This document shows positions 43,129 to 53,100 of a DNA stretch of 64,000 nt, piece by piece. Numbering within the stretch: the stretch's first letter is position 1; each line of letters starts with the position of its first letter. The DNA is from Yamagishiella unicocca. Its lineage: Eukaryota; Chlorophyta; Chlorophyceae; Chlamydomonadales; Volvocaceae. The stretch lies in assembly GCA_003116995.1 (NCBI GenBank), contig BDSL01000004.1:248001-312000 (forward strand). Direction: 5' to 3'. A program made the position numbers and the translations under genes. The notes below the pieces were generated by a model. That model made no database searches. It had not been told where the DNA came from and saw only the letters and a program-made list of their open reading frames with translations.

Positions 43129-46100
43129 AGCTGTCGCTGCTGCAGCTGTTCCCGTAGCTGTTGATTTTGCTGCAGCAGCTGCTGCTGCCGCTGCTGCAGC
43201 TGCTGCTCTTCTTGCTGCTGCCGCTGCTGCTGACCCTTCTGCGCCGGCACCTGGCCTCTTTCCTGTCGCCCCAGCTGCTGCTCCTGCTGCTCCCGCTTCG
43301 CCTTCCCCTCCTCCTGCTGTGGTCGCACATTCGAGCCCGACGGCACAACACTGGGCTTCCCCTCGGGCTTCGCTGCGCGGCCACTCCCCTGCCCCTGCTT
43401 CGGCTGCGGCGCCTCCTGGACTGCGGGCCGCTGCTCCGCCTCCCGCAGCAGCCGGTCCAAAAGGCCCAGCACCTCCCGCCGCGGGGCCCGGCTCGGCTCG
43501 GGTCCGGTGTCCGTTTGGATGCGCAGCAACGCCAGTATGGGCTCCGCAACACGAGTCATGCCGTACGCGACGAGCACCTCGACTACCTTGTGGAAGTTGC
43601 ACCAGGGCCCGTGGGGGCTGCCGGATAGCTCTGCGGCCAGCGTTGCAGCGATGGCGGCGGGTCGGTGCGGCTCTTGCCGTCGCCGTTGCGTGCAGCACGC
43701 CGTGGAGCCGTGGCGCGACACCTCATGTCACGCGGCATTACGTCACGGGTCACATGGCATTACGTCATGTCACGTCATGTCACATGGCATTACGTCATGT
43801 CAGGTAGCGCCCGTCACGTCGTGTCCATCTCCCCCAACTTTGTAGCATGCCTCCCTGACAAACGCACACACATACACACACACACGCCGCTTGGCGCACC
43901 TTCGTCCTGGGTGCAGCGAATGCAGTCCCCCCCCACCCCGGCCACGCAAAGCAGGCAGGGGCTGAGCACGGACGTGAGCAGCGCCAGCTCGAACACTGTG
44001 CGCGGGGCCATCAGCGGGTGGTAGCCCTCCATCTGGCAGGCGCTGCTGATGAACACGTGCCACAGCGTCGGCGGCATCGGCATCGAACCTGGGGGGCCAG
44101 GGGGGAGCCATCGGGAGGAGGGCGGGTCCGGGGCGGCGTGTTGTGGGTTGGTGTGGGGTGCGGGGCAGCAAGGAAGCCGTACACGGACGGTACGACACAG
44201 GTTAAAGCGAGTATGGCGATGCTGCGAGGCGGCTTGGGGTAGGGGGGCCGTGTTGTGGCAATTCAGAGGCCGTGATGGTGTAACCCGTTCCACGTCGGGA
44301 CACCAGACTCGTCCTCAGCTGCCCTGCCCCAGGCCTCCAGGCCCCCAAGTCAAGGGCCGCTCCCTCCGCGCCCCCGGCGGTCCGCTCACATATCTTGCGT
44401 TTGACCTTGAACACCGCCTGCATCTCCCGCCACATGCCCTGCTCCGCGGCGCTCAGCAGCGGCACGCAGCCGGACGAGTCGGGAGCCAGAGGGTCGGCGC
44501 CCGCCTTGAGCAGCTCCCGTACGGCATCAGGGCCGTACCCCCGGTGCATGGCCACAAGCAGCGGCGAGTGAATGGGCTCGTAGTGCCGGCTGGGGCGCAG
44601 CATGGCGGCGTCGAGGCGGCAGCCGGCGGCCAGCAGGGCGCGGAGGATCTGCGCGGGAGGGAGGGGGTGGGGGAGTGGGGTGGGGGTTGCAAGGAAAAAA
44701 CCGTGTACGAAAGGGTGGGTGGGTGGGTGGGTGGGGAAACACGGCTGGGCGGATGGATGGGTTGCAGTCAGGAGGCATGATTCGGGGTCATGTGGTGCTA
44801 GCCAATCAGTCCTCGACGGGAACGGGCGCAGCCAGCAGCCGGATGCCGCTGGCGGTGAGGGGCGTTGCCATGTGGATCCTGTAGCGGGGCCGCCAGCAAA
44901 TGAAGACTATTGGGCGCCCATCGCCAGTGAGGTCAGTCCGTCGGCCATCGCCCCCGGTTCCGTTCGCGGTTGTCCCCTCTCCCTCTCCCTCTCCTCTCCC
45001 TCTCCCTCTCCCCTCCCCCCCCACCTCCAGGTCGTCGGCACACATGGTGGGGTCGGGCTGGGCGGCGTGGTGGCAGGTGAAGGTGCAGCACATGTCCACC
45101 AGCCCATGCCAGGAGCCGTAGCCCTCAAACATGATGGCGGAGGGAAAGATCCAGGGAGATGCTGAGGCGGATCCGGATCCGGATCCGGAGCTGCTGTTCC
45201 CTGCTGCTGCTGCTGCTGCCGTCGCTGTGTGCGGCTGGTGGGTGGATGGCGACATGTAGCGCCGGAAATCAGGCAAGCTGGGCGCCCGGCCGGTGCGGGA
45301 GTCGCACACAATGCAAAACACCTGGCCGGTGGCAGCAGCGGGAGGGAGCGAGCGAGTGAGGCCCGGCGCTGCAGCAGAAGGAGGGAACCGAGGTGGTGGT
45401 GACGCGCCCATTCAAGCTATCCGCGCCCACTGCCCTGCAGCCCCCCCTGGAGTACCAGGCTCGCGGCCAGCCCTGCCTGGGCCAGCGACAGGCCCCGTAC
45501 TCGCCTCGTACGTATTGCGGTACCGCCGCAGGAAGTCCATCACTCCAGGGGTGGTCCGCCACATGTCGCCGCAGTAGCGCACGTACGCCACCTGGGCGCC
45601 CACGGAGGCGGGGCTGACGGTGAAGGGCGGCAGCGGACCTGGCGGCAGGGCGGGGGTGGGCGGCAGGGCGGGGGTGGGCGGCAGGGCGGGGGGTGGCGGC
45701 AGGGCGGGGGGTGGCGGCAGGGCGGGGGGTGGCGGCAGGGCGGCTGTCAGGAGGGACTGGGTACTGGGTACTGGGTTTGGGTAGGGCGGAAGGACGACTG
45801 GCTAATGATTCGCTCGTCTTCACACGCATCGCTCCCTTACTTCCCTACGCTGGATGGCATGTAGCCTCGCCAGTACTCCGTCCCAGCTACTGTCCTAACC
45901 CACCTTAGTATGTCCGTTCAGCAGTTCACTCTCTGCCCCCCCCCCCCGCTCAGCTGCGCACCCACCAACCCACCGTTAGGCAGCGGCATGTCACCTAGCA
46001 GCATGTCCACCAAGTGCGGCAGCCAGCTGCAGCAGGCGGCCAGGGCCATACCGTTGCGCAGCTTCTCCGCGGCGGTGCGCGGTCGCCGGAGGGGGCGGCG

Positions 46101-48652
46101 CGGCGGGCTCCCCTCCTCCTCCCCCTCCTCCTCTCCCTCTCCGGCCAGCACGGTCTCGTCCTCCAATGTGTTCAGTGTGGTCCATATGAAACCCTGAGAG
46201 CGCACGTACACATACACATGCACATACACATGCGTGTTCCGGTGGCGGGGGGGCGGGGGGGTGGGATGGCATGGCGGGAGTTGCGAGTGGTTGGAGGGGA
46301 GTGAGGAGGGGATTCCTCCGGCCCCCGCACCAACGTCACCGCCCCCAAGGTCCCAGCCCTCACGCACCACAACGCTCTCCCCATGCGCTTCAGTGCGGAC
46401 AAGGGTACGACAAGGATCCATCCCTCTTCCCGAACACAATCCAAGATCCATCACCCGCTACAGGCGTGTCCTCCAGGTCCCAGCCACCCAGGGACGGTCG
46501 CCATGTCCCGTCGGAGCCCGCACATCGCCCGCCTCACTCAGCCCCATCGCGTCCGCTCGTATTTAGGGTTTTTCCCGCTTTCGGTTCACGGTTTTCCGCT
46601 CTACACTCCGCTAGTATTTAGGGTTTTTCCCGCTTTCGGTTCACGGTTTTCCGCTCTACACTCCGCTAGTATTTAGGGTTTTTCCCGCTTTCGGTTCACG
46701 GTTTTCCGCTCTACACTCCGCTAGTATTTAGGGTTTTTCCCGCTTTCGGTTCACGGTTTTCCGCTCTACACTCCGCTAGTATTTAGGGTTTTCCCCGCTT
46801 TCGGTTCACGGTTTTCCGCTCCACATACCTCGTCCTTGTGGACTGCGGCCCAAGCCAGCGCGTAGGTGGCGACCCACCACACTCCAGCGCCACCGCAGCC
46901 CAGCACGTCGTCACACATGTGCTTTGACAGCCAGGACAGGCATGCGGCGGGGCCCCTGGCCCTGCGGGGTGAAGAGGGTAAGTTGGTGCGCGAGGGCCTT
47001 ATCGGCAGGTGGTGCGGTACAGCACGGCGCCGCCGCCACCGCCACAACAACAACGCCATTCGCCGAACTTCGTGGGGAGGCGAACCGCTCGTCGAAGACG
47101 GCAGCACTCCCACGCCCCCCACCTGAACACCACCTCAGGCGCTATGGCCCAGACCTCCGCGTCGGGGGCTTCGTAGAGCGGGGGGGTTATCCTTAGCAGT
47201 GCCTGTGGGGGCCGGGCGAGCATCGGGAAGGGGTGGCTGGTGCCCCCGGGCTTACAATGCGGGGCGGTCCGCGTCAGATCCACACAGCCCGGCGCAGCTG
47301 AGTCATACAAACAAGAACAACAAACGCGGCTCAGCGGTCACACAGGCACAAGCGGCCCGGTGGTCCATCGGCACCCACCCACCCACCCACCCACCCACCC
47401 ACCCACCCACCCACCCACCTGCTTAAAACGTCTGTTCTAAACGGTTTTTTTCTCGCATCCACGGGTCTTCCTCAAAACACCCACCTGCATGCGCGTGTAA
47501 GCCTCCTCGCCGCGGCGCATGCGGCATAGAGTGCGTATGGCGCCCACCATGCACCGTGCGGCGCCGTGGTACGGCGGCGCCATCGCCACGTAGGTTTCGT
47601 ACGCCGTCTTACACCTCGACCAACCGTCGCTGTTCAGCATCTGCGCGTCGTGGTGGGGTACGGCGTGCGGCGGCAAGGCAAGTTGGGGCAACGTTGTGTG
47701 GCGGCTCCAGGGTGGGGCCACAGGGCGGGGTCCAGGATGTGGCCACAGGGCGGGGTCCAGGGTGACGTCTACTTTACCCCACGCGCATCTCGCCTCACAC
47801 CATTTCTTCGTGCACCCTCCCGCCCTGCCCTCCCCTGCCGGCCTCGCACCCATGCACCTTTTCGTAGTCCTTGGCGCCGCGATCGAAGAGCTGCAGCGCC
47901 TCCTCGTAGCTGCGAGCTCTGAAGCGAGCCAGCAGGGCATATGCGTCCGGACACTGGCTGCTGATGGCCAGCGCCGCATCCGCACCCAACAAAGCGCCAC
48001 ATGCATCCCGCTCCGAGAGCCCATAGGCAGAGAGTGCCCGCTGCGCCGCCTGGCAGATGGCCGGGGAGGAGTACCACGATTTGTACCTACACGCCGGGTA
48101 AGGGCCGACAAGGATAATGGAACGGCTGCCGTAGGGTTGGATGGGTTGCGGTGAAACGGGGGCCGAAGCCGCCAGGGGGCGAGGGTAAGTTGATGGGTCT
48201 GCGGATACGCTTGCGTGGCACCCTTATTGCGATGATTTTAGCTTTCCTATAAACCTTTAGCATGAGATAAATATCTTCTACATGCGAAATTATCAGCCAT
48301 TTTCACGCAAGCGCCAATTGGGAAAGGAATGGCCGGCTACTTACACCGAGCCGAGCTTGCGCGACGCTTTGACCTGAGAAGTGCAGAATACCGGGTTGGA
48401 GAGACAAGCACGGTTCTCCTGAAGGTAGGCCCTCGCAACACGGTGATAGTCGTCGGGGTCGACTCGCGCCGAATCCAGCTGCGCAAGCGGAACAGGTTCA
48501 TCGCATGCTAATTCACCCGCTAGAAGCTGTCCTACTCCTTTATACTTGATGTCAAAAGGGCATTGGTAGAACAGGTTCCCGCACTCCGGACACGGACAGC
48601 GGAAGCGCCGATGCTCCCGCTGCGTGATATTACGCGGCGCTGTGGATGCCAT
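42497..48652 (-). CDS. TPR/ankyrin/poly-Gln protein with C-terminal MYND zinc finger
   Basis: Exons: 48652-48345, 48086-47858, 47640-47485, 47202-47123, 46961-46829, 46193-45974, 45638-45505, 45321 to about 44815, 44648-44390, 44088-43900, 43630-42851, 42636-42497, about 1,040 residues. It begins with a Cys pair motif (CPCPECGNLFYQC), then TPR-like helices (SYEEALQLFDRGAKDYEK, GAARCMVGAIRTLCRM), a middle region with conserved Trp and Cys, ankyrin-like units (ILRALLAAGCRLD, VRELLKAGADPLAPDSSG), a poly-Gln coiled coil and a complete MYND finger split by the last intron (CWSCGKQKD...CSKCFLARYCGESC...H..C). MYND fingers bind Pro-rich peptides, so a protein scaffold is likely. Open points: the joint between 44815 and 44648 has no clear donor, since the frame reads through from 45025, and the acceptor at 43630 has an alternative about 40 bp upstream. 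The intron after exon 45505 begins with GC. Confidence 0.85.
42697..42793. repeat. 48-bp tandem duplication in the last intron of the MYND gene
   Basis: AGCCAGGAAGTGAGAGGGCC and the following GACGACTTGAAGCAGCAGGC occur twice in a row, with one base changed (AAG to AGG). Confidence 0.85.
44686..44716 (-). repeat. Intronic repeat family A fragment beside a MYND-gene acceptor
   Basis: On the minus strand it reads TTTCGTACACGG then TTTTTTCCTTGCAA, the same block as in the copies at 9400 and 25870. It is about 40 bp upstream of the acceptor of exon 44648, in sense orientation. Confidence 0.6.
45641..45748. repeat. G-rich 17-18-bp minisatellite in a MYND-gene intron
   Basis: About six units of GGCGGCAGGGCGGGGGTG lie directly next to the acceptor of exon 45638-45505. 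Confidence 0.75.
46559..46822. repeat. 55-bp tandem repeat in a MYND-gene intron
   Basis: Nearly five copies of a 55-bp unit begin GTATTTAGGGTTTTTCCCGC and contain GGTTCACGGTTTTCCGC. Copies are nearly identical (one T-to-C change in the last). The array ends beside the donor of exon 46961-46829. The TTTAGGGTTTT core resembles a plant or algal telomere unit. Confidence 0.9.
47419..47480 (+). repeat. Intronic repeat family A next to a MYND-gene donor
   Basis: CTTAAAACG, TCTGTTCTAAACGGTTTTTT and GCATCCACGGGTCTTCCTCA appear in family order. The element ends about 4 bp from the donor of exon 47640-47485, antisense to the gene. A CCCA microsatellite precedes it. Confidence 0.75.
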
Positions 48653-50198
48653 GGCTTTTAGGAGCCTATCCTGAAGACGTAAGGCAGGTAGCGCACTTGT
48701 CCCGCGAAGCCGCAATATCGACCTCCGGGCGAATTCGGCCGTACCAAACTATACGGCAACGCGTAGGGCGGTGCGAGGGACCCACATACCTGGATACGAA
48801 CACCCGAGCCATAGGCATACGGGCGTAAGACATTCAGATTTCAGTCGTTGCGGGCGCGAGCTGTGAAGTCGCGAAAGACACTACCTGATTCGGTCACGTA
48901 CCGTTTACACAGGCATCGAGCACATGTGGACATACCCAGCCCCTATGTTGGGTCCCCTTGGCGTACATGTTCCCTCGAGCACTGGTGGTCAAACCTGTAG
49001 CGCACGCAAATTCCTCGGCATTTGCAGGCAACCGATGGCTTACTATCTACACCGACCAGATGGCTTTGTTCAACACAACGTAGATGGTTTGCGTCCTGCC
49101 GCTGACACAAGGGGCTTTCTCCCGGCTACCTGGGGCGCCTGCCTGTCCCTTGTTACCGTCGGGGACGGACAAACCAACCTAACCGTGTGCCACATGGCAC
49201 GTCATGTTCCACGCCGTACCCGGAAGGACCCGTACACAGTCGCTCGGGGTATGTACAGCCCATGTGGCCATTGCGCAGTCCCGCAATTGGCTCATCCATA
49301 CGTCACTGCGCACCAAAACGTGCACGTGCCTTTGCTACCAGGTCCTGACCGGCCCTGATCGCAGTGATTGGCCCCTCTCTCTCCGACTCTCTCCGACGTT
49401 TTCCGACTCTATCCAACCCTTTCCCAACCCGCCACTTACGACCTCCACCGCCCCCTGACTGTCGCCAACCTGCTGCTGATTGTCCCCAATCCACCGAGTT
49501 GCTTGCACTCCCAATACCGAACAGACCGTCACTGAAGTGGCGCTTGTTTTTACCGTACAAGCACAACATACAAAGGTTAAAGTCTTACGATATTTCGGCC
49601 GTCCACTAAAAGCGTCCTTACGTCTCGCTCTTCCATTACTAAGCATTAGTGCACCTGGAGGCCTTTGTCACGCTGAAAATTGTAACGATTATTACAGCAG
49701 CTGAAATGAAGTTAGGTACACGGAACCTGTTGTGAGCAGTGGCGACGCAATTTTTGCTTAAGTTCCGGAGCCACGGGCCCCTTTGGCGGGATCCCGGGCT
49801 AGGCTCGGCTAGAGTGAGTAGCCTCCATTATAATGAAATTTCCTTTAGCATGAAAGTTTTATGCTGTAAAAGCTTACCGGTATGTGAAATCGATGCAGCT
49901 TGCGCCTAGCGCAGCTTGCAAAGGCGGTGTCTGAAATTCCTTGCACAACATAGTCAACAGTTTCCGAAGAGAATCCTGAAAAGAAAACCGATACGATACA
50001 GGCTTTATTCACAGCTCTTTGGCAGGCCGTAGCGTATGGAACCCCTGGCGCATCCCAAGCTCTCCGCGGGTCATCCGTATACCGCTAATATGAAACGAAA
50101 CAAACCGGAGCCAGTTGAAGTATCTGGTGGTTAGCACAGGGTTCCCCGGAGGCGACGGGTGGTCGACGCTGTCCCTTGCATACTGTGCCCTTTGGCTG
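48653..50198. other. Divergent intergenic region
   Basis: It separates the start of the MYND gene (minus) from the giant LRR gene (plus). It has lower GC and no supported coding frame. Promoters for both genes are expected here. Confidence 0.45.
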
Positions 50199-53100
50199 AT
50201 GGCAACCCTATTCGCAGCTGTTGACGACTGTATCAGCTACGCCGAAGCCCCCACGGCCGGAGCCCCGCCAACAATAGGAAGTCTATCAGAAAGGGGGTTC
50301 GACACACAAATCACGCTGACGGGCCAGTCCCTAACAGCAGTAACGGCGCTTCCGGCCACATGCCCCTCTGAGCTCGATTGCGACGCAAGCATACTCAATC
50401 CCGCGACAGCGCCCGCTGAGACCACGCCTTCCCAGGAAGCCTTGCTTGTGGGTTCCGAAGGCGATCCGCTACTCGCCTTGGCGGAGGCGTTGGCGCCGTC
50501 GGAGCCAGATGACAGCCACCTGCCACCGGCAGGAGAATGCGGGCGCCAGGCGCTGCATCCCTGGTCAACCTCGCCAGCAGCACGCGTCACGGCAACTGCA
50601 GCAGCCACAGACAAGGAGCTGACGGTTCACGTCAGCCCAGCAGGATGGGCCCAGCAGCGCAGAGGCCACGCGTTTGACGAGCCGTTGCCCAGTTGTGCGC
50701 CGCTGTCGGGTGCCACTGTCGGGCCTGCAGCGGCGGCACTGTGCGCCGGCAATGGGATGGCTCCGACCCAGATCGTTCCCGCAGCGGGTTGCACCGCGCC
50801 TCCAAGCCTGGCCGGACCAGCCCCCTGGTGCACCACCATCACGCCGCCTGGATTGGCCCCACTGTCGCCAGGCGCGAGAGGAGGCAGTAGCTGCTACGGC
50901 CTCACGGCCGCCGCTTTCATTGGGAATCTCGTGGAGTACGCACAGCACATCCGTGATGGCCTCTCAGGCGGCGGCAGCCGCGGCGGTGGTGGTGGTGACG
51001 GAGGTCACAGCGACGGCGGCACCGGCCTGCCGGCGGATTATGTTGCAGCATATGCCATTGGATTGGATAACCACAAAATATGCATGGAAAGCGTTTCGCC
51101 CGTCGCATCGGGGCCGGGAGCAGCGGCCTGTGGAGCGGCGGCGCCAACGCAGCACATGGCTGCAACGGTGGACACACAGGCCGCAGGCGCGGCGGCGCGC
51201 GCGGACAGCTCGTGTGGGGGGTCGACAATGTTCCGGGGACCAGGCCTGCCCAGCGGCAAGCGAAGCAACCAGGCGCCAGAGGTCCCCACAACCCAGGTGT
51301 TGCACCGGACGCAGCCCCCGCCGCTGCCGCCACCCCAGCTCTCGCTGCTGCCGCCAACCCAGCCCCCACCGCTGCCGCCAACCCAATTCCCGCTGCTGCC
51401 GCCAACCCAGCCCCCGCTGCTGCCGCCAACGCAGCAACAGCTTCCCCTGCCACCGCCGCCACGAGTAGATCCTCGCCTTGAGGCTCCCGGCAGCAGCAGC
51501 AGCACCACCACCACCACCACCCGGACATCTGCCGGAGTGGATGCGGTGGCCGCCGCCAGGGAGGCAGCTGCGGCGGCTGCTGCGGTGCTGATGCCGCCGC
51601 CGCCTGCCGCCACACAGACCCGCAGTCGCGCTTCGCGCGGCCATGAGCTTATTGGCCGCGGCCTCAGCCAGGGCCCCAGCGCGCACCCCGGACGGCCGCT
51701 GCCGCCGTCACAGCAGCAGCAGCGGCCGGACAGGTCGGTCCACCGTACGGACTCCACGTCACCCAGTACAACGGATGTGGCGCCGACTGGGTCCGTTGGG
51801 GGCCTGGCGGCGAAGCGGCAGGCCACGGCCCGGGAGCTGTGCCGCCGAAGCGCAGTCGCGCGGCACTACGGGGCGCTGTTGGGCGTGAGCGACGGTAGGG
51901 CAGTGCGAATGGCGGGGGCGTGTGGGCAGCGTTGTTTATAGCGGTGGTGGCGGGGCGGGGACAGGGGGTATCACTGTCAGGAGTTCGACCACCGGGTTTG
52001 GTGCCGCCGGGCGGACAGACTGCTGCTTGCGGCCGCCACAGCCGCCGTTGCCTCACGTGTCCACGTCTCTGCTCGTGCTGACCGGCTCGCAGATGCCATC
52101 GCCAACGACCCCGTGCTGTCCGAGCTGAGCCGCCTGACGGACGACCTGCTGGTTCCGGAGCGCCTACTCGCCGCAGCCCGGAGCCTGCGGGACGTCTCCA
52201 ATGCGACTGTCAACCTGTCGCGCCCGCGCAAGATAGCAGGCGAGCCGGACACCACAGCGGCTCCTGGTGCTGCGGCAGGCTCCGGAACCATGCCTGGTCT
52301 TACAAGGGCGCGCAGCGGCTCTGGCCCGGCAGCCAGCGGCAGCAGGCCCGTCGCTAGCGGCGGAAGGCCGGTGGTCAGCGCCGGCGGCGGTGCTGGCGGT
52401 GGCAGTGCCTCCGGAGCGGCCGCGAGCGGCGGGGCCGCAGTGGGGGGGTCCTGGCAGGGGCAGGAGCTGAGCCGCAGGCAGCTGCTGTCGGCGCTGAAGG
52501 CGCTCACACGGCCGCCGCCACTCGCAGGTGGGGTGGTGGCGGCTGTAGGCGGGGCGGCTGTGTGTGGGGGGGTGGGGACCCAGGAGGGATGGGATAATAG
52601 AAGGGGCTGCCCGCCCTGATACCACGGATGCTACCTGCGGCAGCCATTGCGTGGCGTTTATCCTGTACCCATGACGACACGTGGCCCGCCGTCCCTTCGC
52701 CTCCCTCCCATCCCTCTCTCCTGCTCCGCCCCCTTCGGTTCCCATCGAGCAGGCAGCGAGCGGCCCGGCCTGGGCGGTGAGAGCCACTGCGTCCGCGCCA
52801 CACCGGGCGGCAACACTCCAGCGGCAGCGGCGGTTTTGGCCCCCCCACGCGAGCTCGGCGCGGTGGTGCTGCTGGGCCTGGACCTGTCGGGGCAGCGCCA
52901 CCTGGACGACCGGGTGGTCGAGGAGGGGCTGCTGGAGGGGCTGACGGTACAGGGCCGGGGCCGCTGCAGGCTTCGCCACCTGGGCCTTGCGCGCTGCTCC
53001 CTCACAGGTGAGCTCCCGCGCCTTCCGACCCCGCTCCAGCCCGTACACCGCCGTCGCCTTGACCTGTGTTCTGCTGTTTCCGCTGTCCCGAAGCGTCCAA

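Noticed and set aside
42770..43807. Ala-rich plus-strand frame of over 300 codons
   Set aside because: It is the antisense shadow of the poly-Gln exon of the MYND gene, whose zinc-finger frame is certain.
45641..47420. Direct-repeat arrays that resemble a CRISPR array at first sight
   Set aside because: Repeats are tandem with no unique spacers and lie in introns of a eukaryotic gene.
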